Shown here piece after piece: positions 51,176 through 59,460 of a stretch of 64,000 bases of DNA. The DNA lies in the NCBI RefSeq assembly GCF_008329985.2, contig NZ_CP038437.2, positions 1,116,001 to 1,180,000 on the forward strand, given 5' to 3'. The number at the start of each line of letters is the position of its first letter. The first letter of the stretch is position 1. The translations under genes and the position numbers were made by a program. The notes under the pieces were generated by a model. That model did no database searches. It was not told where the DNA came from and was given only the letters and a program-made list of their open reading frames with translations. This DNA comes from Halomonas binhaiensis (GTDB lineage Bacteria > Pseudomonadota > Gammaproteobacteria > Pseudomonadales > Halomonadaceae).

Positions 51176-53401
51176 ATGACCCGACACATCGAGAACGAAA
51201 GTCGTCGACGCTTCCTGAAGGGTACGGCGGGGCTCACCTTGGCACTTTATATGCCCTGGAGCATGGCGCAAGGTACCGGCTCTGACGGCACTAATGGTGC
51301 AGCAGACGCTCAGGATTTCGAGCCCAATGCCTTTCTGCGCATTGACGAGGATAACAACGTCACCGTGATCGCCAAGCATCTGGAGATGGGGCAGGGCACC
51401 TACACAGGGCTCGCCACGCTGGTGGCCGAGGAGCTCGATGCCGACTGGTCCCAGGTCCAGGTCGAAAGCGCACCTGCGGATGTCAGTCGCTACAACAATC
51501 TTCACTGGGGGCCGAACCAGGGCACCGGTGGCAGTAGTGCCATCGCCAATTCCTGGGAGCAACTGCGTCAGGCCGGGGCGGTTGCCCGTGCCATGCTGGT
51601 AACGGCAGCGGCACAGCAGTGGCAAGTGCCTGCCGAAGAGATCACTGTCGAGAAAGGCGTGGTAAAGCACTCGGCCTCGAATAATGAAGCGAGCTTTGGA
51701 GAGCTTGTCGGCGCTGCTGCCGAGCTGCCGGTGCCGTCCGATGTGGCCCTCAAGGACCCTGCCGATTTCACCTTGATCGGTCAGCATATTCCGCGCCAGG
51801 ACAGCGCAGACAAGAGCACGGGGCGTGCGGTGTTCACCCAGGATATCCATTTGCCCGACATGCTCACGGCGGTGGTGGCGCATCCGCCGCGCTTCGGTGC
51901 CAAGGTAGGTTCCTTCGATGCGACAAAAACTCGTGAGGTAAAAGGCGTTGTCGATGTGGTCGAGATTCCTTCCGGGGTAGCGGTATTGGCCCGTGACACC
52001 TGGAGTGCCAAGAAGGGGCGCGATGCATTGAGCGTCGAATGGGACGAGGCCGATGCCTTCACTCTCGGTTCCGAACAGATCCTCGAACGCTTCCAGGCGT
52101 TGGCCGAGTCGCCGGGTACGCTGGCGGAGCAGCGAGGTGATGTCGAAGCAACGCTCGCTGAAGCGGCACAGACGCTGGATGCGGCCTATGACATGCCTTA
52201 TCTGGCTCATGCCGCCATGGAGCCGCTGAACTGCGTGATTCAGCTTACGGATGAGGGTTGTGAGGTCTGGAATGGCGACCAGATGCAGACCTATGACCAA
52301 AGCGTTCTGGCAGAGCTGTTCGGGCTGGAACCGCAGCAGGTGCGTATCAATACGCTCTATGCCGGCGGCAGTTTCGGGCGGCGTGCGGCCAAGAAAGCGG
52401 ATTACATTCTCGAAACGGCGCATATCGTCAAGGCCATCGATGGCCGGGCACCGGTCAAACTGGTATGGCTGCGCGAAGATGACATGCGTGCCGGCAATTA
52501 TCGCCCGATGTTCCATCATCGGCTGTGGGCGGGGCTGGACGAGCAAGGCCAACTGGTGGGCTGGCGTCATCGCCTGGTCGGACAATCTGTTGCCGCGGGT
52601 TCTCCCTTCGAGGGAATGATTCAGGACGACATCGACCCCACTTCTGTTGAAGGTGCTTCCAACCTGCCTTACGCCATTGCCAATTTTCAGGTGGAACTGC
52701 ATACCCCGGAAGATATCGGTGTACCTGTGCAGTGGTGGCGTTCGGTGGGTTCGTCGCATACGGCTTTCTCGACGGAGTGCTTCATTGATGAGCTGGCGAC
52801 CGAGACCGAACGGGATCCTGTTGCCTGGCGCCTTGAGATGCTGGCCGAGCATCCCCGCCATGCAGCCGTGTTGAAGCTCGCGGCAGAAAAGGCCGGGTGG
52901 GAGTCTCCGCTTGCTGAGAGTGAAGAAGCAGGGAGTGAAGAAACAGAGCGCGAAGAAGGCGAGAAGCGCGGTCGAGGCGTGGCAGTGCACGAGTCGTTCA
53001 ACAGCTATGTCGCTCAGGTGGCGGAGGTCAGTGTCAGTAGCGATGGGCAGGTGCGCGTGGATCGAGTGGTCTGTGCAGTGGACTGCGGCATTGCCGTCAA
53101 TCCCGACGTAGTGAAAGCACAGGTGGAAGGTTCGATCGGATTTGCCCTGACGGCTGTTCTGTACGGCGAGATCACGCTGACGGAAGGCAAGGTGGATCAA
53201 TCGAACTTCCATGACTACCAACCGCTGCGCATCGGTGCGATGCCGAGTATCGAGGTGCATATCGTGCCCTCGGCAGAGGCGCCCACCGGGATCGGTGAGC
53301 CACCGGTTCCACCTTTGGCGCCGGCAGTCGCCAATGCGATCTTTGCCGCCACCGGCAAGCGCATTCGGCGTTTGCCGCTGGGTGACCAGCTGGCGAGCTG
53401 A
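51176..53401 (+). CDS. Tat-exported molybdopterin subunit of an IorAB-type hydroxylase
   Basis: Large catalytic subunit of the xanthine dehydrogenase family. The 741-residue protein starts with a Tat signal (RRRFLKGTAGLTLALYMPW, about 10-28). The molybdenum-cofactor regions follow, and the conserved catalytic glutamate near the C-terminus is in GIGEPPVPP. Length and the lack of FAD or Fe-S domains match IorB (isoquinoline 1-oxidoreductase) and periplasmic aldehyde dehydrogenases; the substrate is unknown. A Glu-rich insert (ESEEAGSEETEREEGEKRG) near 580 is unusual. No cytochrome subunit gene is adjacent. Confidence 0.9.
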   Translation: MTRHIENESRRRFLKGTAGLTLALYMPWSMAQGTGSDGTNGAADAQDFEPNAFLRIDEDNNVTVIAKHLEMGQGTYTGLATLVAEELDADWSQVQVESAPADVSRYNNLHWGPNQGTGGSSAIANSWEQLRQAGAVARAMLVTAAAQQWQVPAEEITVEKGVVKHSASNNEASFGELVGAAAELPVPSDVALKDPADFTLIGQHIPRQDSADKSTGRAVFTQDIHLPDMLTAVVAHPPRFGAKVGSFDATKTREVKGVVDVVEIPSGVAVLARDTWSAKKGRDALSVEWDEADAFTLGSEQILERFQALAESPGTLAEQRGDVEATLAEAAQTLDAAYDMPYLAHAAMEPLNCVIQLTDEGCEVWNGDQMQTYDQSVLAELFGLEPQQVRINTLYAGGSFGRRAAKKADYILETAHIVKAIDGRAPVKLVWLREDDMRAGNYRPMFHHRLWAGLDEQGQLVGWRHRLVGQSVAAGSPFEGMIQDDIDPTSVEGASNLPYAIANFQVELHTPEDIGVPVQWWRSVGSSHTAFSTECFIDELATETERDPVAWRLEMLAEHPRHAAVLKLAAEKAGWESPLAESEEAGSEETEREEGEKRGRGVAVHESFNSYVAQVAEVSVSSDGQVRVDRVVCAVDCGIAVNPDVVKAQVEGSIGFALTAVLYGEITLTEGKVDQSNFHDYQPLRIGAMPSIEVHIVPSAEAPTGIGEPPVPPLAPAVANAIFAATGKRIRRLPLGDQLAS

Positions 53402-53403
53402 GC

Positions 53404-54381
53404 ATGCAGCATCTCGACCTTCAAGTCATCGAGCAGGTCCTGAGCTGGGCGCGCAATGGCGAGACAGTGTGGCTATGTACGGTGCTGGCCACTTATGGCT
53501 CCTCGCCGCGTGCCCCGGGGTCACTGTTGGCGGTGCGCGGTGATGGACGGCACGTCGGTTCGCTGTCGGGAGGTTGCGTCGAGGAAGACTTCCTGGCCCG
53601 GCTGCAGGGTGGCGAGTTCGATACGCCCATCACTGTACTGCGCTATGGCGAGGGTGGCATCGATGGAACCGGGATTGCGCTGCCTTGTGGCGGAATCCTG
53701 GATGTGCTGGTCGAGCGCCTGGCACCGGAAGCCGAAACCCTGGTGCACCTGGAGGTGCTGCTGGCCACTCTGCAAGGCCAACGGCCTCTGGCTCGTCGGG
53801 TCGACCTGGCCAGCGGAGCTCGGCACTTCGTGGAAGATGATGGCATTGGGCCGCAGGTGATCCATGATACTGAGCGCAGTGCCGTGCAGATCCGTCTGGC
53901 GCCAGTGGCGCGTCTGATCATTGCCGGTATCTCACCGGTCTCGTCGTTCTGCGCCCAGTTCGCCCAGGGCCTGGGCTTTGAGGTGATCGTCTGCGATCCC
54001 CGCGAAGAGATGCTGGAAAATTTCGTTGTCCAGGGCGTCGAGGTGCGCCCTGAACTGCCTTCACGTTACATCGCGGCAGGAGGTTGTCATGCTGCCACTG
54101 CCATCGTCGCCCTGACTCATGACCCGAGGATCGATGATCTGGCGATGATAGAAGCCGTGCGTACCTCAGCCTTCTACATCGGAGTAATGGGCTCTCTGCG
54201 CACTTCCGGAAAACGTGCTGAACGCCTGCGTCGCTCCGGAGGGTTGAGTGACGACGACATCGCCAGGATACATATGCCCATCGGCCTGGATCTTGGCAGC
54301 AAGACCCCCGCCGAGATAGCCCTGTCCGTCATGGCCGACATTCTGCGTGTCCAGCGCGGCAAGGCACGCGATGAGCTTTGA
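53404..54381 (+). CDS. XdhC/CoxI-family molybdenum cofactor maturation protein
   Basis: Chaperone that binds and helps sulfurate the molybdenum cofactor before insertion into xanthine-dehydrogenase-type enzymes. The 325-residue protein has the XdhC N-terminal domain (ATYGSSPRAPGSLLAV and SGGCVEEDF near 55) and a Rossmann-like C-terminal domain (about 170-320, IGVMGSLRTSGKRAERL and PIGLDLGSKTPAEIA). It starts 2 bp after the large-subunit stop, so it probably matures that enzyme in the cytoplasm before Tat export. Confidence 0.92.
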   Translation: MQHLDLQVIEQVLSWARNGETVWLCTVLATYGSSPRAPGSLLAVRGDGRHVGSLSGGCVEEDFLARLQGGEFDTPITVLRYGEGGIDGTGIALPCGGILDVLVERLAPEAETLVHLEVLLATLQGQRPLARRVDLASGARHFVEDDGIGPQVIHDTERSAVQIRLAPVARLIIAGISPVSSFCAQFAQGLGFEVIVCDPREEMLENFVVQGVEVRPELPSRYIAAGGCHAATAIVALTHDPRIDDLAMIEAVRTSAFYIGVMGSLRTSGKRAERLRRSGGLSDDDIARIHMPIGLDLGSKTPAEIALSVMADILRVQRGKARDEL

Positions 54382-54454
54382 TGCTGAAGATCACTCATGA
54401 TTCCTGGAGAGGAGGAGACTTTTTGTATCCCTGTCTTTTATCCAATGAATGAAT

Positions 54455-55474
54455 TCATTTCTTCAGGTGAGACTCTCTCAATACGATTTGACCTGGTGCA
54501 ATGAACCGACTTTCTTCAGTATCTCCACGCTCCAGCTGGGCCACGGCCTCAGCGGCCAGTCGCTCGTATGGCTGCCGGTAAGATGTGAGCCTGTAACAGC
54601 TGGAAGCGCCTAGCTCGATACCGTCAAAGCCGACGATGGCGATCTTTGAGCCATTTTTATGGTCCCGGAGAGCATCCAGTGCACCAATGGCAAGGCTATC
54701 GTTTTCGCAAAACAGTGCATCGATCTGGTCATCGACCCGGGTAGTGCGTAAATATTTTGATAGCACCTCATAGCCGTGTTGGTGCTGATAGGACCCCGCT
54801 TCAAGTGTCAACTCCAGCTCCAGGCCGTGCTGGTCAAGTGCAGCATGGAATCCTTCCACCCGCTTCAAGCGTGTCGAACCATTGGGAAGACCGGCCATAT
54901 AACCCATCCGTCGATGGCCCTGAGTTAACAGCAGCTCCGCAATTTGCTTCCCAGCATGATAGTCATCGGTAGTGACGACCTGAACGCCCGGAATGTTGCT
55001 ATCTCGATAGAGGACAATCAGGGGAATATGGCGAATTTCTTTGATCAGGTGAACGAATTCATCCGGTAATGTTGCGCCAAGAAAAACCACCCCATCGACC
55101 TGAAACTGATCTGCCCGCAATAGCGCAGGAGCATAGCCATTATCGGCGTTAATATTCAGCAGCATAGTGCTGAAACCCTTCAGTTGCAGTTGATGAGTGA
55201 TTTCATCCAGTACTGGCAGGATATTGAGGTTGGTGAATTCGTCGACCACCAATCCGACGATGCCTGAGCGTTTTTTGGTAAGACTGCGAGCCAGCAGGTT
55301 GGGGCGATACCCCAGTTCCTCGGCCGCCTTCATGACGCGTTTTCGGCTGTCCGGGGAGATGTAAGCGCCTGGCGTATAGGCCCGCGATACTGTCCACTTC
55401 GATACGCCCGCTTTTTCGGCAACGTCGTTCGCTGTGACCTTGCGGGAAGTGTTTTTTTTGCTGTGGTCGCTCAT
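54455..55474 (-). CDS. LacI-family transcriptional repressor
   Basis: The 339-residue protein has a LacI-type DNA-binding domain (TANDVAEKAGVSKWTVSRAY, about 14-33, with a hinge helix near 55-65) and a sugar-binding domain. It is divergent from the isomerase/dehydrogenase/MFS genes, with 351 bp between starts. Three related palindromes there, two near its own start, suggest that it represses both itself and the sugar genes. The effector sugar is unknown. A Ser/Lys-rich tail precedes the HTH. Confidence 0.93.
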   Translation of the reverse strand: MSDHSKKNTSRKVTANDVAEKAGVSKWTVSRAYTPGAYISPDSRKRVMKAAEELGYRPNLLARSLTKKRSGIVGLVVDEFTNLNILPVLDEITHQLQLKGFSTMLLNINADNGYAPALLRADQFQVDGVVFLGATLPDEFVHLIKEIRHIPLIVLYRDSNIPGVQVVTTDDYHAGKQIAELLLTQGHRRMGYMAGLPNGSTRLKRVEGFHAALDQHGLELELTLEAGSYQHQHGYEVLSKYLRTTRVDDQIDALFCENDSLAIGALDALRDHKNGSKIAIVGFDGIELGASSCYRLTSYRQPYERLAAEAVAQLERGDTEESRFIAPGQIVLRESHLKK

Positions 55475-55519
55475 GGGTGACAGAACTGTTAGTCGAATGG
55501 GGCGAAATCAAGATGTTAT

Positions 55520-55535
55520 CTGCAATTGGGTGTAG
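55520..55535. promoter_or_regulatory. LacI-family operator candidate 1
   Basis: CTGCAATTGGGTGTAG differs at three positions from candidate 3 (CTGCAACCGGGTGCAG). It lies 46 bp upstream of the LacI start on the minus strand, suited to autoregulation. It is the weakest of the three sites. Confidence 0.5.
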
Positions 55536-55557
55536 GCGCACTTGAATTCACCATATT

Positions 55558-55573
55558 GTGCACTCGGGTGCAT
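55558..55573. promoter_or_regulatory. LacI-family operator candidate 2
   Basis: GTGCACTCGGGTGCAT is a near-perfect palindrome (TGCACTC/GGGTGCA) with the central CG usual for LacI-type operators. Its centre is 38 bp from candidate 1. Confidence 0.65.
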
Positions 55574-55766
55574 GAATATTGGATCGAAATCCTATGTTGG
55601 AAGATTCTACTCTTTCTTGATGACATTGTTTTTCATTTAATATTTTTATTTAAAAATCAAAAATTTATTGTAAGTTTTTAGATGGCTTTCCTATCGTGCG
55701 TCCCATGGATGACACTAAAGTCTGATTGAAAATATCTGCTTAGACTCAAATAGTTGCACAATAATT

Positions 55767-55782
55767 CTGCAACCGGGTGCAG
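55767..55782. promoter_or_regulatory. LacI-family operator candidate 3
   Basis: CTGCAACCGGGTGCAG is a palindrome with one mismatch and central CG. It shares the half-site CGGGTGCA with candidate 2. It is 43 bp before the isomerase start, in a position to block the sugar operon promoter. Its centre is 209 bp from candidate 2, so a repression loop is possible. Confidence 0.7.
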
Positions 55783-55825
55783 ATATTTTGCACAGAAATG
55801 CACATACAGGTGCTGGAGAACATCC

Positions 55826-56647
55826 ATGGCCCCACATGAGAAGCAAGCCGATCAACCTTTTGCGCTTGCTGTCTGCGCTGAGATGGTGTTTCGCGACCTG
55901 CCTGTCGCGGAGCGCATAAAACGAATCGATGCCCTTGGCTTTCAAGTCGAGATTTGGGATTGGACCAAGCATGATTTGAAAATGCTGGCTGGGAGCGGTG
56001 CAACCTTTTCGTCGATGACAGGGTATGTCTCTGGAACCCTGTCAGATAGCGGTGGTGCTGAAGAGCTTCTTCGCACAGCAGAACAGTCAATTCCAGTCGC
56101 CAAGGACCTGGGAATACCACGGCTCAATTTGCATGGCACGGGGCTTGATGGCCAAGGGCTGCCAGTCAAGTCATCGAGCAAGACGACGGGTGCCATGTGG
56201 ATCAAGGCATCTCAGACGTTGGACCGGCTTGCGGATCTAGGCGAGAAGCATGGTGTCACTTTTGTGCTCGAAAACCTCAATACCGAGGTTGACCATCCTG
56301 GTGTTCCTTTTGCCAAGGCACAGGAAGTATTGGAGCTGGTCGCCAGTGTGAACCGGCCAGGACTTCGCATGATGCTGGACCTGTATCACGCACAGATTGG
56401 TGAGGGAAACTTGATCGACCTGATTCGCCGTAGTGCGCCATATATTGGTGAAGTCCAGGTCGCTGATGTGCCTGGTCGTTGTGAGCCTGGGACCGGTGAA
56501 ATCAACTATCCGGCCATAGCGAGGGCTCTTCATGAGGTTGGCTATCGAGGCAATGTTGGCCTGGAGGGTTGGGCTTCCGGCGACGATGAACTCGCTCTTG
56601 ACCGGTTCCGTAAAGCTTTCACCTACCCCTTTTCCGCCTTCCTCTGA
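55826..56647 (+). CDS. Hydroxypyruvate isomerase-like TIM barrel protein
   Basis: The 273-residue protein belongs to the xylose-isomerase-like TIM barrel superfamily, closest by eye to the Hyi group. It has NLHGTGLDGQG near 102, FVLENLNTEVDHPG near 148 (metal-ligand Glu), MMLDLYHAQIGEGNL near 187 and VQVADVPGRCEPGTGEINY near 214. It probably isomerises or epimerises a keto sugar acid or a keto-inositol-type compound; the true substrate is unknown. ATG 55826 has GGAG upstream. First gene of the LacI-controlled run. Confidence 0.82.
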   Translation: MAPHEKQADQPFALAVCAEMVFRDLPVAERIKRIDALGFQVEIWDWTKHDLKMLAGSGATFSSMTGYVSGTLSDSGGAEELLRTAEQSIPVAKDLGIPRLNLHGTGLDGQGLPVKSSSKTTGAMWIKASQTLDRLADLGEKHGVTFVLENLNTEVDHPGVPFAKAQEVLELVASVNRPGLRMMLDLYHAQIGEGNLIDLIRRSAPYIGEVQVADVPGRCEPGTGEINYPAIARALHEVGYRGNVGLEGWASGDDELALDRFRKAFTYPFSAFL

Positions 56648-56673
56648 TCTTGATATTGCCAGGAGCTAACATC

Positions 56674-57690
56674 ATGTCACTCAACAATTCCGTCAATGTC
56701 GCTTTGATTGGAGCTGGCCGTATTGGCTCCTTCCATGCTGAAAGCGTGGTATACCGTTTAGCTGATGCCAATCTGGCTGCAATCGCTGACCCTGCTCCAG
56801 GAACAGCCAATCAGCTTGCGGAAAAACTGGGATGTTCGTTTGCCACGACCGACCCGAAAACAGTGCTTTCTGATCCTGATATTCATGCTGTCATTATCGC
56901 GACACCTGCTCGTTACCATAGCAACCTTGTTGCTGCAGCAGCCGAAGCTGGAAAGGCAGTGTTCTGTGAAAAGCCGATGGCACTTACGATTGAGGAAGCC
57001 AACCGGGCCATAGATGCAGCAAAATCAGCGAATGTTCCTCTGCAAGTAGGATTCAACCGGCGTTGGGACAAGGCATTTTCTGAAGGGCACGAGGCCATCG
57101 CCAATGGCCAAGTAGGTACACCTCAGCTATTGCGTTCCCTAACCCGAGACCCTGGCCCATTTGGTGCTGATCCAGCAAGAATTCCAAACTGGACCATCTT
57201 CTATGAAACCCTGATCCACGACTTCGATACCTTGCTTTGGCTTAATATCGGTGCCAAGCCTGTTGAGGTTTATGCTGTTGCCGATGCATTGATTCGTCCT
57301 GATTTCAAGGAAGCAGGCCACCTGGATACGGCCGTTGTCACTATCCGCTTCGATAACGGTGCTATTGCTGTGGCCGATGCCAACTTCAGCGCACTTTACG
57401 GATACGATGTGCGAGGGGAGGTATTTGGCTCGGAAGGAATGGTAACGATGGGGGATGCTCGACGTTCGAGCATGACATTGTTCAATTCCCAGGGGGTCTC
57501 ATGCGATACCTTTCGCCTGGATGCGCACCATTTTCTCGATGCCTATACAGCCCAACTTGCATCCTTCATCAACACCGTAAGAACCGGCGAGGTAAAAGGA
57601 CCTGGTGGAGAAGATGCCCGTTCAGCCCTGAAAATTGCACTGGCATGCATCCAGTCAGTCAAGATCAAAGCCCCTGTAAGCCTGGGTTGA
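56674..57690 (+). CDS. Gfo/Idh/MocA-family dehydrogenase, inositol 2-dehydrogenase-like
   Basis: NAD(P)-dependent sugar or polyol dehydrogenase. The 338-residue protein has a Rossmann N-terminal domain (VALIGAGRIGSFHAE, 9-23), the family EKPM motif in FCEKPMALTIEEA near 95, VGFNRRWD near 125, and the active-site stretch LIHDFDTLLWL near 175. It resembles IolG-type enzymes, but no other iol gene is present, so inositol is not certain. ATG 56674 has AGGAG upstream; spacing to the TIM barrel gene is 26 bp. Confidence 0.88.
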   Translation: MSLNNSVNVALIGAGRIGSFHAESVVYRLADANLAAIADPAPGTANQLAEKLGCSFATTDPKTVLSDPDIHAVIIATPARYHSNLVAAAAEAGKAVFCEKPMALTIEEANRAIDAAKSANVPLQVGFNRRWDKAFSEGHEAIANGQVGTPQLLRSLTRDPGPFGADPARIPNWTIFYETLIHDFDTLLWLNIGAKPVEVYAVADALIRPDFKEAGHLDTAVVTIRFDNGAIAVADANFSALYGYDVRGEVFGSEGMVTMGDARRSSMTLFNSQGVSCDTFRLDAHHFLDAYTAQLASFINTVRTGEVKGPGGEDARSALKIALACIQSVKIKAPVSLG

Positions 57691-57697
57691 TAGTTAT

Positions 57698-57733
57698 AGA
57701 AAGGAATATTTCGATTAAGAGATATTCCTTTCT
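57698..57733 (+). other. Hairpin after the Gfo/Idh gene
   Basis: A 12-bp perfect stem AGAAAGGAATAT (57698-57709) / ATATTCCTTTCT (57722-57733) with a 12-nt loop, followed by CTCCTATAAAG. The stem is AT-rich and lacks a good T-tract. It may be a weak terminator or a stabilising element between the dehydrogenase and the MFS gene. Confidence 0.5.
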
Positions 57734-57891
57734 CTCCTATAAAGATAATGATAAATGACCCGTTATCTTTGGCTGTGTGTCGTGAAGCATATACTTTGCT
57801 TGTCAGGGGTAGATTGTTTCCTGACTTAAGCTCCATGTTTTCGCAGTAGCTATCGTTAACTTGCGTGATAAATATAAAGCTGGGGAATATA

Positions 57892-59355
57892 ATGTCTCAA
57901 GTGAGTTCGAATAAACGCTATGTAGTTTCTATGGTGATCATTGCATCGCTGAGTGGCATTATACTCGGCTATGATGCAACCATTATTTCTGGCGCCATTG
58001 ATCCACTCACAAAATATTTCGATCTTTCGCCTGCAATGAGTGGGTGGGCTGTATCTAATGTTATCTTTGGTAGTATTGTTGGTGCTTATTCTGCTGGGCA
58101 TATTGCCGATAGAATGGGGCGAAAACTTACACTTTTTTTCACGGCACTGCTTTTCATTGTATCCGCAGCCGGTTCGGCATTGGTCACGGATTTCGTCTGG
58201 TTCGTTGCCTTTCGCATGCTGGGAGGGATTGCGGTAGGCATCGCTTCTGCAGTTACTCCCATGTATATCTCAGAGATTTCCCCCAGTGCCATACGTGGCC
58301 GTATGCTTGGTCTGCAGCAGTTTCTGATGGTGGGTGGTCAAGTTATCGTCTACATCGTTAATTTCAGTATCGCGGATGGCAACACTCCTGAATGGTTGGT
58401 TTCATATGGCTGGCGTTGGATGCTGGCATCAGAGTTGGTGCCATGCATGCTATTCCTGTTGTTCGCTTGTTTTCTTCCTGAATCACCACGCTGGCTAGTA
58501 ATGAGGAACCGGAATGAAAAGGCTCAAGCTATACTTAAGCGTATATCGGGAGAGCAGTATGCCAACACGGTGGTAAACAAGATCAAGGAATCATTGGCCA
58601 CTGATGGCCAGTCCACAGGAGGGAGAGTACACCTGTTTCGTGATGCCAAGGCTCGTTATATCTTGATAATTGGCTGTACAATAGCGGTACTTCAGCAGGT
58701 CATGGGAATCAATATCCTTCTTTACTATGCTCCATCGCTTTTAAGCAATGTTACATCAACAGCTCATGACTCGCTGTTCCAAAGTATCTTTATTGGTCTT
58801 TCTTTATTCGTTGGTGTTGTCTTGTGTTCATCCATTATTGATAAGTTTGGGCGAGTTAAATTGTTGCGCTGGGGAGCAATAGGATGTGGAGTAAGTTTGC
58901 TTTATACAAGCTATACCTTCATGACTTTTTCAGGTGGTTACTGGCCCCTTGTCGGCTTGATGGGATTCATCCTTTCATTTGGACTGTCGTGGAGCCTGGG
59001 GGCGTGGTTGTTGATCTCGGAAATCTTTCCAAACCGTATGCGGGCAGTGGCCATGGGGTTTGCTTTTTCTTCCATGTGGGTGTCTAACTTTCTCGTCACT
59101 CAGTTGTTTCCAATGCTGAACCGTAACGTGTGGCTGATGGATACCATGAACGGTGCTTTTCCGTTGCTAATTTGTGCAGGTTTCTCATTCATGGCTTTTT
59201 GGTTCATTGGTCGGTTTCTCCCCGAGACCAAAGGGGTTCCACTGGAATATATTGAGCCAGTCATGCTTTCCAAATCACGCCAATTTGGCTCAAATGATGT
59301 AGTGCAAGAGGTGTCTGAGAGCGGGCCTCGGCCGGAATCATCCATTGTCTCGTGA
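57892..59355 (+). CDS. MFS sugar porter (sugar:proton symporter family)
   Basis: The 487-residue membrane protein has 12 predicted helices and sugar-porter signatures. These include GYDATIISGA in helix 1, DRMGRKLTL after helix 2, RMLGGIAVGIASAVTPMYISEISP, PESPRWLV before the central loop, QQVMGINILLYYAP in helix 7, and LPETKGVPLE at the end. It likely imports the polyol or sugar handled by the two upstream genes. ATG 57892 has GGGGA upstream; an earlier GTG is less likely. Codons are AT-richer at the 5' end than in neighbouring core genes. Confidence 0.92.
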   Translation: MSQVSSNKRYVVSMVIIASLSGIILGYDATIISGAIDPLTKYFDLSPAMSGWAVSNVIFGSIVGAYSAGHIADRMGRKLTLFFTALLFIVSAAGSALVTDFVWFVAFRMLGGIAVGIASAVTPMYISEISPSAIRGRMLGLQQFLMVGGQVIVYIVNFSIADGNTPEWLVSYGWRWMLASELVPCMLFLLFACFLPESPRWLVMRNRNEKAQAILKRISGEQYANTVVNKIKESLATDGQSTGGRVHLFRDAKARYILIIGCTIAVLQQVMGINILLYYAPSLLSNVTSTAHDSLFQSIFIGLSLFVGVVLCSSIIDKFGRVKLLRWGAIGCGVSLLYTSYTFMTFSGGYWPLVGLMGFILSFGLSWSLGAWLLISEIFPNRMRAVAMGFAFSSMWVSNFLVTQLFPMLNRNVWLMDTMNGAFPLLICAGFSFMAFWFIGRFLPETKGVPLEYIEPVMLSKSRQFGSNDVVQEVSESGPRPESSIVS

Positions 59356-59366
59356 CAAATGCCTGG

Positions 59367-59400
59367 GAGCGGAAAGTCTCACTTGGAAGAATTTCCGCTC
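59367..59400. other. Hairpin between convergent MFS and glpD genes
   Basis: GAGCGGAAA (59367-59375) and TTTCCGCTC (59392-59400) form a 9-bp stem with a 16-nt loop. There is no T-tract after it on the plus strand. It could be a weak shared terminator for the convergent genes. Confidence 0.4.
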
Positions 59401-59460
59401 GCCATGCAGGAGGGCATTCGTCAGCAACTACCTCCAGTTTTTGTATTCTGCGCATCCTGC

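Larger units (their letters stand above)
55475..55825. other. AT-rich divergent region between the LacI gene and the sugar operon
   Basis: The 351-bp spacer contains no gene. Its middle (about 55,610-55,690) is very AT-rich, with runs of T and A that could be UP elements. The three LacI-like operators listed separately lie at its two sides. Confidence 0.6.

Noticed and set aside
51020..53260. 746-codon minus-strand open frame opposite the molybdenum hydroxylase subunit
   Set aside because: Shadow of a gene with clear cofactor motifs; composition typical of antisense frames.
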